DNA from: Colwellia sp. MB02u-6
GTDB taxonomy: Bacteria; Pseudomonadota; Gammaproteobacteria; Enterobacterales; Alteromonadaceae
Assembly: GCF_014077095.1 (NCBI RefSeq)
Contig: NZ_JACGVG010000014.1
Location: 1 to 60,127 of the forward strand
Direction of reading: 5' to 3'
Length of the DNA stretch: 60,127 nt
Shown: positions 47,991-57,949 of the stretch, piece by piece
How positions within the stretch are numbered: the stretch's first letter is position 1
How the letters are laid out: each line of letters begins with the position of its first letter
The notes under the pieces: generated by a model
What the model was told of the DNA's origin: nothing
Databases searched by the model: none
The model's input: the letters and a program-made list of their open reading frames with translations, nothing else
Translations under genes and position numbers: made by a program

Positions 47991-48995
47991 TTATATTTTA
48001 TAAAAATCTTTATACCAAGCTACAAGCTCAGCAACACCTTCTTTAACAGATATCTTAGGCACATAACTTGTCGCCTTAAATAAGTCTTGGGTATCAGCAT
48101 AAGTTTGATATACATCACCTGGTTGCATTTCACGGAAGTTCTTTTTCGCTTCAATTCCTAACTCATCTTCAATGGCTTTAACAAAATCCATTAAGCTAAT
48201 TGGTGAGCCGTGGCCAATATTATAGACTGAATAAGGCGCTGAACTTGTTGCAGGGCTACCTGTTTCAACTTTCCACTGTGCATCACATTCAGGAATGACA
48301 TCAGCAATGCGAATAACCCCTTCAACAATATCATCTACATGAGTGAAATCACGCCACATATCACCATTATTATTGATGTCGATGGTATCGCCATTCAATA
48401 TTTTTTTAGTGAAAATATAAGGGGCCATATCAGGACGCCCCCATGAACCATAAACCGTAAAAAATCGTAAACCTGTTGTAGGTATATTATATAAATGAGA
48501 ATAGCTATGTGCCATTAACTCATTAGATTTTTTAGTTGCCGCATAAAGTGACACAGGATGGTCAACTGTATCTTTAGTTGAAAATGGTACTTTATTATTT
48601 AAACCATACACAGAAGAAGATGATGCATAGATCAAGTGCTTCACATTATTATGTCTACACCCTTCTAAAATATTTAAGTGTCCAATTAAATTACTATCGG
48701 CATAGGCCATTGGATTTTCTATAGAGTAACGTACACCTGCTTGAGCGGCTAAATGCACAACTTTATCAAACTGTTGATCCGCAAATAACTCGGCCATTAC
48801 AATACGGTCTGCAACATCCATTTTGATAAAGCTAAATGAGGCATGCTCTATTCGTGTTAATCGTGCTTGTTTTAATGCAATATCATAATAGTTATTGATA
48901 TTATCGATGCCTACTACATCGTGCCCTGCAGCACACAAGCGTTCAACTACCGCACTACCAATAAAACCGGCGGCACCGGTTACTAAATACTTCAT
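47991..48995 (-). CDS. UDP-glucuronate 4-epimerase family protein
   Basis: The 334-residue SDR enzyme has the NAD motif VTGAAGFIGSAVVERL, the substrate motif QAGVRYSIENPMAY, the catalytic YAATKKSNE (Tyr-xxx-Lys) and LRFFTVYGSWGRPDMAPYIF, typical of UDP-glucuronate 4-epimerases. It would convert UDP-glucuronate, made by Ugd immediately upstream, to UDP-galacturonate. A 25-codon fossil of a second copy, retaining only the two ends, lies at 55274-55348. Confidence 0.9.
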   Translation of the reverse strand: MKYLVTGAAGFIGSAVVERLCAAGHDVVGIDNINNYYDIALKQARLTRIEHASFSFIKMDVADRIVMAELFADQQFDKVVHLAAQAGVRYSIENPMAYADSNLIGHLNILEGCRHNNVKHLIYASSSSVYGLNNKVPFSTKDTVDHPVSLYAATKKSNELMAHSYSHLYNIPTTGLRFFTVYGSWGRPDMAPYIFTKKILNGDTIDINNNGDMWRDFTHVDDIVEGVIRIADVIPECDAQWKVETGSPATSSAPYSVYNIGHGSPISLMDFVKAIEDELGIEAKKNFREMQPGDVYQTYADTQDLFKATSYVPKISVKEGVAELVAWYKDFYKI

Positions 48996-49009
48996 TTTAA
49001 ATTCCTTTA

Positions 49010-50176
49010 CTAATCACTACCGAATAAATCACGTGTATAAACTTTATCAACCACATCTGATAATTCATCAACCATTCGGTTAGACACTATCACATCAGAC
49101 ATAGCTTTAAATTCAGACAAGCTTTTAATCACTTTTGAATGATAGAATTCATCTTCTTCCATTACCGGCTCATATATGACGACGTCAATACCCTTAGCTT
49201 TAATTCGCTTCATAATACCTTGTATTGATGATGCTCTAAAATTATCTGATCCCGCTTTCATAATTAATCGATAAATACCAACAACGTTAGGCGCTTTTGC
49301 AATAATTGAGTCGGCAACAAAATCTTTACGCGTGCTATTAGCATCTACAATCGCGCTAATAATATTATTAGGCACATCTTTATAATTCGCACGTAGTTGT
49401 TTGGTGTCTTTTGGTAAGCAATAGCCACCATAGCCAAATGAAGGGTTGTTGTAATGATTTCCTATACGGGGATCTAAGCTGACACCTTCAATAATATGGC
49501 GAGAATCTAAATCATGCACTTCAGCATAAGTATCAAGCTCATTAAAGTAGGAAACTCGCATCGCTAAGTAGGTATTAGAGAATAATTTAACCGCTTCAGC
49601 TTCTGTAGATCGGATAAACAAAACATCAATATTTTCTTTCCAAGCGCCTTCAACCAAAAGCCCCGCAAATTTACGAGCGCGGTCTGAATCTTCCCCAACA
49701 ATAATACGTGATGGGTAAAGGTTATCATGAAGTGCTTTGCCCTCACGTAAAAACTCAGGGGAAAAAATCAAGCCTTCGCAAGCTAACTCTTTTCGAATAC
49801 GGGCAGTATAACCTACAGGTACCGTTGATTTAATCACCATGCATGCAGATGGATTGATTGCCATAACATCTTTAATAACAGACTCTACTGAAGCCGTATT
49901 AAAGTAATTAGTTTCTGGATCATAATCAGTCGGTGTTGCAATAATTACATAGTCTGCTCCCGCATAAGCTGCTTCTTTATCTAGAGTCGCTGTAAAATTA
50001 AGCTCTCGATTAGTCAAAAAATCAGATATTTCAGTATCTTCAATGGGTGATTTACCTGAATTTAGTAGCGCTATTTTTTCAGGAATAATATCAACAGCAA
50101 TAACTTCATTGTGTTGTGCTAATAACATAGCATTTGATAGACCTACGTATCCTGTTCCGGCAATAGCAATTTTCAT
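49010..50176 (-). CDS. ugd: UDP-glucose 6-dehydrogenase
   Basis: The 388-residue enzyme oxidises UDP-glucose to UDP-glucuronate using two NAD+. It starts [19 protein letters not shown], and shows [28 protein letters not shown] and the catalytic cysteine in [15 protein letters not shown]. The length is that of short bacterial Ugd proteins of the E. coli type (388). It lies between the sugar transferase and the epimerase genes with gaps under 20 bp, clearly in one operon. A decayed paralogue is at 55406-56567. Confidence 0.96.
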   Translation of the reverse strand: MKIAIAGTGYVGLSNAMLLAQHNEVIAVDIIPEKIALLNSGKSPIEDTEISDFLTNRELNFTATLDKEAAYAGADYVIIATPTDYDPETNYFNTASVESVIKDVMAINPSACMVIKSTVPVGYTARIRKELACEGLIFSPEFLREGKALHDNLYPSRIIVGEDSDRARKFAGLLVEGAWKENIDVLFIRSTEAEAVKLFSNTYLAMRVSYFNELDTYAEVHDLDSRHIIEGVSLDPRIGNHYNNPSFGYGGYCLPKDTKQLRANYKDVPNNIISAIVDANSTRKDFVADSIIAKAPNVVGIYRLIMKAGSDNFRASSIQGIMKRIKAKGIDVVIYEPVMEEDEFYHSKVIKSLSEFKAMSDVIVSNRMVDELSDVVDKVYTRDLFGSD

Positions 50177-50191
50177 AAAATCCGTCTCTCA

Positions 50192-50758
50192 TTAATCTTT
50201 GGTGACTCTATCACCACTACCTGAACCGGTAATAGTCTGGAGTATATATTTAAAATAATAACGTATAGTCAAAGTTAAAATCATCTTTTCATCAGTCTTA
50301 GCCAGTAATACAGGCGTAGACATATCTATTTCATTGACTTGAGCAAGGCCTGTGATACCAGGACGTACTTTATAAACGCCATGTGAATCACGCTCTTGAA
50401 TTAACTCTGCTTGGTTAAACAAGTTAGGACGTGGGCCCACTAAACTCATTTCGCCTTTGAGTACATTCCACAGCTGTGGTAATTCATCAAGTTTAGTTTT
50501 ACGTAAAAAGCTACCAAATTGAGTAATTGAAGCACTTGAAGCTAAGTGACTTGCCACAGAAGCAGTACCAACCGTCATAGTTCTATATTTAATCAAATTA
50601 AAAGGTTTCTTATTTCTCCCTACTCGTTCTTGAATAAAAATAGGAGAACCTGTATCAAAATATCCAATAATGGTTAAGATAATTAAAATAGGAAAACCAA
50701 ATATAAGGCCAAAAAAAGCAAAAATAAAATCTAATAATCGAATAACAAAAAAGGTCAT
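50192..50758 (-). CDS. Initiating sugar-phosphate transferase (PglC/WbpL-like function)
   Basis: The 188-residue protein is a short bacterial sugar transferase (PF02397, PglC-like). A re-entrant membrane helix (about residues 5-30) is followed by [20 protein letters not shown], the catalytic Asp-Glu pair in [20 protein letters not shown] and [13 protein letters not shown]. It transfers the first sugar phosphate to undecaprenyl phosphate at the inner membrane. The WbpV-like dehydrogenase gene directly upstream suggests that this sugar is QuiNAc or a related 6-deoxy-HexNAc. Confidence 0.92.
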   Translation of the reverse strand: MTFFVIRLLDFIFAFFGLIFGFPILIILTIIGYFDTGSPIFIQERVGRNKKPFNLIKYRTMTVGTASVASHLASSASITQFGSFLRKTKLDELPQLWNVLKGEMSLVGPRPNLFNQAELIQERDSHGVYKVRPGITGLAQVNEIDMSTPVLLAKTDEKMILTLTIRYYFKYILQTITGSGSGDRVTKD

Positions 50759-50821
50759 GAAAGTGTTCTCTAATTAAAACGGAGTTGTTTAAGGTTAAAT
50801 ATCTGAGCTTAAAGTTTAGGG

Positions 50822-51814
50822 CTAAAATTTAGCTTTATGCTTTAGAGCTAACTGTTTTTTGAAAGCTTTTGCTGTGGCTGCAAAACCTTGTTCAACAGAA
50901 TATGGTGGTTGCCAATTCAATGTGTTTTTTGTGTGTTTTATATCGACTTGCAAAGAACCACATAACCTATCAATAATAGCTGTTTTACCCAATATTTTTC
51001 CAGCTAAAGAGAAAACAGTATTCGGCACTGGTAACATAAAACTACACTTACCCAAAGCCCTACTTAAACCTTGTACAAAAGCTTTAGTAGATAGATCATC
51101 ATCATCTGATATCAAGAATGTTTGATTAGCAGCATTTGTGTTGTTAATACATTCAATAATTAAGCTAATTAGGTTTTCAACATAAACCATTGAACGATGA
51201 TTATTATTAATACATCCAAAAGGTAAAGGCACTCCCGTAGATACTAGTTTAAGCATAGCGGCAAAGTTTGCTTTTACGCCTGGTCCATAAACAAGAGGAG
51301 GTCTAATAACAACAACATCCATTCCAGTTTCTTCTGCCAGTTTTTTCAAGCCTTCTTCAGCTTCAGCCTTTGATATACCATAATGGTCTTCAGGGTTAGA
51401 TGTATCAGATGATTGATAAGGTAATCGTTCTGTAGTGCTTTCACCGTTAACTTTGATAGAGCTAACAAAGATAAAACGTTTAACACCCGATTTAGAAGCA
51501 GCCTGTGCTAACTGTAATGTGCCGCCTACATTTACTTCACGAAAGGCTTCGAGAGGATCTTCATCAACCTCATTCATTACATGTACACGGGCAGCACAAT
51601 GAATGACACAATCAATATCTTGCAATTTATCAGACCATTCTGTTGTTGAGTTTATATCATCAACAACAATATGTCTGAATTCATCAAATGAAGTAGAGTT
51701 TTTACGAAGAACAGGAAATATATTACTCTTTGTAAATTCGTTACTTAACTTTTTGATTAAAGGCTTGCCTAAGAAACCAGTAGCCCCCGTTAATAATATA
51801 TTTGATTTTTTCAT
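50822..51814 (-). CDS. WbpV-like NAD-dependent epimerase/dehydratase
   Basis: The 330-residue SDR protein has ILLTGATGFLGKPLIKKL at the N-terminus, the catalytic YGISKAEAEEGL (Tyr-xxx-Lys) and VVIRPPLVYGPGVKANF. It resembles UDP-QuiNAc dehydrogenase/4-reductase (WbpV), which acts on the product of WbpM-type dehydratases such as that at 44551-46506. Its start codon directly abuts the rfbB stop (TAA then ATG), so translation is coupled. Distinguishing it from galactose-type epimerases rests on context as well as sequence. Confidence 0.85.
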   Translation of the reverse strand: MKKSNILLTGATGFLGKPLIKKLSNEFTKSNIFPVLRKNSTSFDEFRHIVVDDINSTTEWSDKLQDIDCVIHCAARVHVMNEVDEDPLEAFREVNVGGTLQLAQAASKSGVKRFIFVSSIKVNGESTTERLPYQSSDTSNPEDHYGISKAEAEEGLKKLAEETGMDVVVIRPPLVYGPGVKANFAAMLKLVSTGVPLPFGCINNNHRSMVYVENLISLIIECINNTNAANQTFLISDDDDLSTKAFVQGLSRALGKCSFMLPVPNTVFSLAGKILGKTAIIDRLCGSLQVDIKHTKNTLNWQPPYSVEQGFAATAKAFKKQLALKHKAKF

Positions 51815-52915
51815 TTAAGAATACTGCCCCTCAACCCAGTCCTGATATGAACCATCCATCACAGCTTTCCACCAAGCTTCATTATCTAAATACCAACTTA
51901 CGGTCTTAGCAATACCTGTTTCGAAAGTCTCTTTCGGTTCATAACCTAATTCAACCCTAGTTTTTGTAGCATCAATAGCATAGCGTCTATCGTGACCAAG
52001 CCTATCTGTTACATAAGTAATTAAAGACTCTGTATTAGCTTCTATTGCTGCAAGTGCTTCAGGGAATCTAGTTGCAAGCTCTGAGGATTCTGCAAATCGA
52101 GTTTCAACTAACGCACAAACTTCTTTCACAATATTAATATTGGCCCATTCATTGTTACCACCAATATTGTAGTTCTCACCTATGCGGCCTTTGTTTAATA
52201 CTAAATCGATACCGTAAGCGTGATCTTCTACATATAACCAGTCTCTAATTTGCATGCCATCACCATAAATAGGTAACGACTTATTATGCAATATATTGGT
52301 GATTACTAAAGGGATTAACTTTTCAGGGAAATGATAAGGACCATAGTTATTAGAACAATTACTTGTTGTCACATTTAAACCATAAGTATGGTGATATGCT
52401 CTTACTAAGTGATCACTTGCCGCTTTACTTGCTGAATATGGGGAATTAGGGGCATATGCAGTATCTTCGGTAAAAGCAGGATCCGATGCAGATAACGTAC
52501 CATATACTTCATCTGTTGATACATGATGGAATCTATGTTCAAAAGGTTTGTCTCGGTCATCAAGCCAGCACTTCTTAGCCGCCTTTAATAATGAATAAGT
52601 ACCTAGTATATTGGTTTCAATAAAGGCATCAGGGCCAGTTATCGATCTGTCCACATGAGATTCAGCGGCAAAATGCACTAAGGTATCAACTTGATGATCT
52701 ATCAGTAATGTTTCAACCAATGCTTGGTCACAAATATCACCTTTAACAAAACTAAAGTTTTCATTGTTTTGAACTACAGCTAAGTTCTCTAGGTTTCCTG
52801 CATAAGTTAATGCATCAAGCACAACAACGTTATCTTCTGGATATTTACTTAACCAGTAATGGACAAAGTTAGCGCCAATGAAACCAGCACCACCAGTAAC
52901 TAATAATTTTTTCAT
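51815..52915 (-). CDS. rfbB: dTDP-glucose 4,6-dehydratase
   Basis: The 366-residue enzyme is the second step of dTDP-L-rhamnose synthesis. It has the NAD motif [28 protein letters not shown], the Ser/Thr-Asp-Glu triad region [10 protein letters not shown] and the catalytic [12 protein letters not shown]. The length is typical. It follows rfbD by 18 bp, and the WbpV-like gene starts right at its stop. Confidence 0.97.
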   Translation of the reverse strand: MKKLLVTGGAGFIGANFVHYWLSKYPEDNVVVLDALTYAGNLENLAVVQNNENFSFVKGDICDQALVETLLIDHQVDTLVHFAAESHVDRSITGPDAFIETNILGTYSLLKAAKKCWLDDRDKPFEHRFHHVSTDEVYGTLSASDPAFTEDTAYAPNSPYSASKAASDHLVRAYHHTYGLNVTTSNCSNNYGPYHFPEKLIPLVITNILHNKSLPIYGDGMQIRDWLYVEDHAYGIDLVLNKGRIGENYNIGGNNEWANINIVKEVCALVETRFAESSELATRFPEALAAIEANTESLITYVTDRLGHDRRYAIDATKTRVELGYEPKETFETGIAKTVSWYLDNEAWWKAVMDGSYQDWVEGQYS

Positions 52916-52933
52916 ATTTATACTTTCTTTTAT

Positions 52934-53809
52934 TTAGCTTAATTCTAATTTTAGAACATCTAACATTTTACTCAGCTGCTTACGCCAATGCATTAATTCA
53001 ATGTTAGGAAACTGTTCTTTTAAAGTGCTTTTATCTAATACGCTATAGTTGGGCCTAGTAGCTGGAGTCGGATAGTCTTTAGTGCCTATTGCCTTAATAG
53101 GTATTACTTTATCTAATAGGCCCTTTTCAATAGCTAACTCTTGAATAGCTACAGCGAAGTCATACCAACTTGCCACACCATTGTCCGTATAATGATGTAT
53201 ACCCCGGGTATTGTTCATTGCCGCATGCAAGCAGATCTTAGCTAAACCGCCTGCAAAAGTCGGTGTTCCTATTTGATCTGAAATAATACTGAGTTCAGGT
53301 TTCTCAGCCATAAAACGAATCATTGTTTTCACAAAATTATTGCCAAACGTTGAATAAACCCAAGATGTTCGAATAATACAACTTTGTTCTGGTAAGTATT
53401 TCTGAATTAACTTTTCACCTTCTGCTTTACTTGCACCATACACACTTATTGGATTTACTGTATCGTTAACGGAATAAGGCAAGTTGCTTTTACCATCAAA
53501 GACAAAATCAGTTGAAACATGAACTAACTTTATCTTTACATTTGCGCACGCCATTGAAAGATTGCCAACAGCTTCTGAATTTAAAAGGTAAGTTTGTTCT
53601 GGTTCAGTCTCAGCCAAATCAACAGCAGTATAAGCAGAAGCATTGATTACTGCATTTGCAGCCAGGTCTATTAATTTCTCAGATATAGAGTCTACATTGA
53701 GCAAGTCAATATCTAAACGCCCTAGACAAATGATATTAGTATCATCAACTGAAAGTTTAGCGATTTCACTTGCAAGCTGGCCGCTTTTACCAATAACAAC
53801 AATATTCAT
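52934..53809 (-). CDS. rfbD: dTDP-4-dehydrorhamnose reductase
   Basis: The 291-residue SDR enzyme carries out the last step of dTDP-L-rhamnose formation. Visible motifs are VIGKSGQLASEIAKL, NASAYTAVDLAETEPE, VSTDFVFDGKSNLPY and the catalytic YGASKAEGEKLIQ. It lies 34 bp after rfbC and 18 bp before rfbB, so the four rhamnose genes form one block in the order A-C-D-B. Confidence 0.96.
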   Translation of the reverse strand: MNIVVIGKSGQLASEIAKLSVDDTNIICLGRLDIDLLNVDSISEKLIDLAANAVINASAYTAVDLAETEPEQTYLLNSEAVGNLSMACANVKIKLVHVSTDFVFDGKSNLPYSVNDTVNPISVYGASKAEGEKLIQKYLPEQSCIIRTSWVYSTFGNNFVKTMIRFMAEKPELSIISDQIGTPTFAGGLAKICLHAAMNNTRGIHHYTDNGVASWYDFAVAIQELAIEKGLLDKVIPIKAIGTKDYPTPATRPNYSVLDKSTLKEQFPNIELMHWRKQLSKMLDVLKLELS

Positions 53810-53843
53810 TTAAATAACCAATAGACAGGAAAGGAGTTAATCA

Positions 53844-54392
53844 TTAAGAAAACGTAGGAGCGTCGGATAACAATACGCCTGTCTTATCTTTTTCAGATAA
53901 AGACGGTTGCACACCACCTTTTAATGGCCAATCAATACCTAGCTTTGGATCGTTCCAGCATAAAGATACTTCATGCTCTGGAGTATAATAATCAGTACAT
54001 TTATAAACAAACTCAGCCGAGTCACTCATCACATAAAAACCATGTGCAAAGCCTTCTGGCACCCACAATTGTTTTTTGTTTTCAGCAGATAACACAACAC
54101 CTACGTGTTGACCAAACGTAGGAGAATATTTACGCATATCAACAGCAACATCATATACTTCACCAGCTATAACTCTAACTAACTTCCCTTGAGTATTTTC
54201 AAGCTGATAATGTAACCCTCTTAAAATACCATGTGCTGATTTACTATGATTATCTTGAACAAAATTACGTTCGCAGCACTCAGAGTTAAACTCAACTAGC
54301 CGAAAGGTTTCCATAAAAAAACCACGTTCATCACCAAAAACATTAGGTTCAAGGATCACAACATCAGGAATTGACGTTTTGATGTACTTCAT
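53844..54392 (-). CDS. rfbC: dTDP-4-dehydrorhamnose 3,5-epimerase
   Basis: The 182-residue cupin-fold enzyme shows EPNVFGDERGFFMETF, the active-site histidine in GILRGLHYQ and VDMRKYSPTFGQHVGV, then the tyrosine-containing CTDYYTPEHEVSLCWNDP. It epimerises C3 and C5 of the keto sugar. Its ATG directly follows the rfbA stop codon. Confidence 0.97.
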   Translation of the reverse strand: MKYIKTSIPDVVILEPNVFGDERGFFMETFRLVEFNSECCERNFVQDNHSKSAHGILRGLHYQLENTQGKLVRVIAGEVYDVAVDMRKYSPTFGQHVGVVLSAENKKQLWVPEGFAHGFYVMSDSAEFVYKCTDYYTPEHEVSLCWNDPKLGIDWPLKGGVQPSLSEKDKTGVLLSDAPTFS

Positions 54393-55268
54393 TTAAAAAA
54401 TTCTCTCATCAATAATATTTATTAAATATTCGCCATAACCACTTTTACGAAGTGGCTCAGCCAATTCACGTAGTTCATCAGCCGAAATCCAGCCATTACG
54501 AAATGCTATTTCTTCTGGACAATTAATTTTCAACCCCTGACGTTTTTCAACTGTTGAAATAAATTGAGCGGCAGCTAATAAATCATCGTGAGTTCCAGTA
54601 TCAAGCCAAGCAGTACCGCGACCCATAATCTCAACGTTAAGTTCTCCAACTCGCAAATATTGCTCAATAACCTCAGTAATTTCTAATTCGCCACGATCAG
54701 AAGGTTTAACATTTTTAGCAAACTCAACAACCCGTGAATCAAAGAAGTATAAACCAGGAACAGCATAGTTGGATTTAGGCACTACTGGTTTTTCTTCGAC
54801 AGAAATTGCTTTACCTGAAGCATCAAACTCAACCACACCGTAAGAGCTAGGGTTTGCTACGTGATAGCCAAATACCGTACCACCAGCACCACGAGTACGG
54901 GCACTAACTAAAGATTTAACTAAATCATGTCCATAAAACATGTTATCGCCAAGAACTAATGCTGCGCCATCACCACAAAGAAAGTCTTCTGCAATAATAA
55001 ACGCTTGAGCCAAACCATCTGGGCTTGGTTGAACAGCGTAAGATAATGAAACGCCAAAATTTGAACCATCACCAAGCAACCGTTCAAAACGATGAATCTC
55101 ATCAGGCGTAGAGATAACGAGTATTTCTTGAATACCGGCTTGCATCAGTGTTGACAATGGATAATAGATCATTGGTTTATCGTAAACAGGCATAAGCTGT
55201 TTACTTACAACTTTCGTTAATGGATATAAGCGAGTACCACTACCGCCAGCTAAAATAATTCCTTTCAT
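54393..55268 (-). CDS. rfbA: Glucose-1-phosphate thymidylyltransferase
   Basis: The 291-residue nucleotidyltransferase begins [19 protein letters not shown], followed by [19 protein letters not shown], with [14 protein letters not shown] and [17 protein letters not shown], all typical of RfbA/RmlA, which makes dTDP-glucose. The start at 55268 has AGAGG about 8 nt upstream and gives the family N-terminus; a longer in-frame GTG-type start would add 14 unlikely residues. Its ribosome binding site lies inside the 3' end of a 25-codon epimerase fossil, whose stop is 2 nt before this ATG, so translation may be coupled to that fossil. Confidence 0.97.
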   Translation of the reverse strand: MKGIILAGGSGTRLYPLTKVVSKQLMPVYDKPMIYYPLSTLMQAGIQEILVISTPDEIHRFERLLGDGSNFGVSLSYAVQPSPDGLAQAFIIAEDFLCGDGAALVLGDNMFYGHDLVKSLVSARTRGAGGTVFGYHVANPSSYGVVEFDASGKAISVEEKPVVPKSNYAVPGLYFFDSRVVEFAKNVKPSDRGELEITEVIEQYLRVGELNVEIMGRGTAWLDTGTHDDLLAAAQFISTVEKRQGLKINCPEEIAFRNGWISADELRELAEPLRKSGYGEYLINIIDERIF

Positions 55269-55270
55269 AA

Positions 55271-55348
55271 TTAAACCTCTACTTTTAAATTGTAATAATC
55301 GCGATACCACTTAACAAACTCAGCAGCGCCGGTAACTAAATATTTCAT
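55271..55348 (-). pseudogene. 25-codon fossil of a UDP-glucuronate 4-epimerase gene
   Basis: An ATG at 55348 with AAGGAAG 6 nt upstream encodes MKYLVTGAA, identical to the start of the intact epimerase at 47991-48995. This is fused in frame to [13 protein letters not shown], which matches its C-terminus (ELVAWYKDFYK), and ends in TAA at 55271-55273. The whole middle (over 300 codons) is deleted. It directly follows the broken ugd copy, in the same order as the intact ugd-epimerase pair, and it now forms a tiny leader frame before rfbA. Confidence 0.85.
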
Positions 55349-55405
55349 ATTTCTTCCTTAAAGAAAATCCTGACATAGTCAGGATTGCTCAACAATAATT
55401 TAAAT

Positions 55406-56567
55406 CTAGTCGTTATCAAAAAAATCGCGTGTATACACTTTGTTACCAACATCAGCTAATTCTTCGACCATGCGGTTTGAAACAATTACATCAGAAATAG
55501 ATTTAAATTCTTCTAAGTCATTAATCACACAAAATTTAAAAAACTCAGAATCTTGCAGTACTGGTTCATAAACAACGACTTCAATGCCTTTTGCTTTGAT
55601 ACGTTCCATAATCCCTTGTATAGAAGAAGCTCTAAAGTTATCTGAACCTGATTTCATTACTAGGCGATAAACCCCAATAATTGTCGGTTTTCTTACAACA
55701 ATAGAATCTGCAATAAAGTCTTTACGTGTACGATTGGCATCAACAATTGCATCAACCATATTATTAGGTACAACAGCATAATTAGCTAATAGCTGCTTGG
55801 TATCTTTTAGTAAACAGTAACCGCGATAACCAAATGAAGGATTATTATAATGACTTGACCTATACGAGGGTCTAGACTAACACCTTCAATAATTGAACGA
55901 GAATCTAAGTCATGTACTTCTGCATAAGAATCAAGTTCATTAAAATAAGCAACACACATCGCTAAGTACGTATTAGAAAATAACTTAACGGCTTCGTCTT
56001 CAGTAGAGCGGATAAAGAGTACATCTATATCTTTTTCCAAGCAGCTACAACTAACAGACCAGCAAACACACGAGCACGCTCTGAATCTTCGCCGACTATA
56101 ATACGCGATGGATGAAGGTTATCGTATAAAGCACTACCTTCACGCAAGAACTCAGGAGAAAAGATTAAACATTCACAACCTAGTTCTTCACAAATGCGTG
56201 CTGTATAGCCAACAGGAACAGTTGATTTAATTAACATACAAGCAGTTAGATTAATCGCCATTACATCTTTAATTACAGATTCTACAGTTGACGTATTAAA
56301 GTAATTAGTTGCGGTGCGTAAACAGTTGGTGTAGCAATAATGACATAATCTGCACCGCTATAAGCTGTTTCTTTATCTAAAGTAGCTTTAAAGTTTAGCT
56401 CTCGATTAATCAAGAAGTCGGATATTTCAACATCTTCAATAGGTGATTTACCTGTATTTAATAACACTACTTCTTCAGGAATGATATCAATAGCAGCAAC
56501 TTCATTGTGCTGTGCCAATAACATCGCATTTGATAAACCTACATAGCCGGTACCTGCTATTGCAATT
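55406..56567 (-). pseudogene. Second ugd copy, broken by frameshifts
   Basis: The fragments align end to end with the intact Ugd at 49010-50176. [20 protein letters not shown] lies at 56507-56567 but without a start codon, followed by TGKSPIEDVEISDFL. After a frameshift near 56310 comes [18 protein letters not shown], after another near 56035 [17 protein letters not shown], and after a third near 55830 [11 protein letters not shown] at the end. The catalytic-cysteine region is disrupted. Homology is high but not identical, so this is an older duplicate or a replaced allele. Confidence 0.92.
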
Positions 56568-56663
56568 TTTTGCCGTTTTGAACGGTTCCATTTATACTTC
56601 TTTATTCAAATAAAATGTATGGTCACTAATTTTTTTGATAAAATGATGGGTTTCAACATCAGT

Positions 56664-57428
56664 TTACAGGTTTTTATTCTTATTCCATAGAAAGCGAAAT
56701 AAACTCATTAAATACCAACGAAAATGTTTTGAAAAAACATTTCGATTAGCATAAGCTCCTTTATGGACAGCGTGAATGTTTTTATAAAAAACTACGGGTT
56801 GTTGTTGTTGTTTTCTAGATCTAAAACAAATATCAACATCCTCGAAGTACATAAAATATTGAGAATCAAAACCACCTAACTCCTTATATAATATGGATTT
56901 AAAAATCAGAAATGCACCAGAAGCCCATTCAACCTGCTCTCTATTTTTAACGAATTTTTTATTATAAGAGGGGTTTAATGGTTTCCTTAATATAAGAAAA
57001 AAAATACCTAACCAGTTAGGGAAATAACGTAATGAATTTTCATAAGAGGTTAAAGATTCATCTTTAAACAAATTAACTGTTAATAAATTATTAGATTCAT
57101 ACTCTAACTCATTAATTAGGTTTGTAAAGTTGCTAATATCAATTTTAACATCTGGATTAATGACTAAAAACCAATCATCATCTTGCATACCATTAGAGAT
57201 GCAATGTTTAAATATTTCATTATTATTATCCCCAAACCCTATCCCTAGCGGCAAGCTTATATATTCAAAGCCTACATTCTTACAAAATACCTTTAAACTT
57301 TCACTACCAAGATTATCTTTTATACACACATGAACATTATTTAGAAGGCTTATATCACATAATTCTTTATTTTCAATTAAGAAACTATCATGTCCATGGC
57401 TAACTATTGCAATATAAAAATTTTTCAT
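56664..57428 (-). CDS. Family 2 glycosyltransferase (rhamnosyltransferase-like)
   Basis: The 254-residue protein has a GT-A fold: IAIVSHGHDSFLIE at the N-terminus, the metal-binding acidic motif in FLVINPDVKIDIS, and WASGAFLIFKSILYKELGGF with YFMYFEDVDICFRSRK, the Glu-Asp segment typical of WbbL-type rhamnosyl transferases. It likely adds one sugar of the repeat unit on the cytoplasmic side; rhamnose is suggested by the rfb genes downstream. Its base composition is more AT-rich than that of the rfb genes, as is usual in the variable part of such loci. Confidence 0.85.
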   Translation of the reverse strand: MKNFYIAIVSHGHDSFLIENKELCDISLLNNVHVCIKDNLGSESLKVFCKNVGFEYISLPLGIGFGDNNNEIFKHCISNGMQDDDWFLVINPDVKIDISNFTNLINELEYESNNLLTVNLFKDESLTSYENSLRYFPNWLGIFFLILRKPLNPSYNKKFVKNREQVEWASGAFLIFKSILYKELGGFDSQYFMYFEDVDICFRSRKQQQQPVVFYKNIHAVHKGAYANRNVFSKHFRWYLMSLFRFLWNKNKNL

Positions 57429-57518
57429 AGATTTTATTTATACTTAATTTATAGGATTGAATACTATTAATAATTATTACCCAAATTAATTCTATAGAGG
57501 ATAACGAATAACACTACT

Positions 57519-57941
57519 CTATGATTCATCTATTTTAATTAGTACACTTCTTAAAAGAGTACTTGAAGTGTGGCTGGTGTATGGGAAATAATATATATCA
57601 ACTCCTAGTTTAATAAAGTCTTTCTCTATTAGATTCCATTTCTCTGTATTCTTCCAATCATCCCCAACAAACATAATATCAAATTTAATGTTCTTATGAG
57701 CATCATGTTTATCATAATTGACTTGAGGAACAACTTCATCAACAAACTTAATAGATTCAACAATTTCCATCCGTTCCATGAATGGAATTACTGGAACTTT
57801 ATTTTTACCAGATATAGACAACTCATCAGTTGTAACTCCAACTATTAAGTAGTCGCACTCTAACTTAGCTCTTCTTAACACATTAAGGTGCCCAATATGG
57901 AACATATCAAATACACCAGTTGTATAACCTATCTTTTTCAT
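57519..57941 (-). CDS. Cytidylyltransferase (glycerol-3-phosphate cytidylyltransferase-like)
   Basis: The 140-residue protein belongs to the TagD/cytidylyltransferase-like family. It starts IGYTTGVFDMFHIGHLNVLR with the HxGH nucleotide motif, and has DYLIVGVTTDEL and FVGDDWKNTEKW. The usual RTxGISTT end motif is replaced by YTSHTSSTLLR, so substrate choice is uncertain: glycerol phosphate, choline phosphate or another phospho-alcohol. Its gene sits 8 bp after the licD gene, so the pair may build and transfer a CDP-activated group. Confidence 0.85.
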   Translation of the reverse strand: MKKIGYTTGVFDMFHIGHLNVLRRAKLECDYLIVGVTTDELSISGKNKVPVIPFMERMEIVESIKFVDEVVPQVNYDKHDAHKNIKFDIMFVGDDWKNTEKWNLIEKDFIKLGVDIYYFPYTSHTSSTLLRSVLIKIDES

Positions 57942-57949
57942 AATTACCT

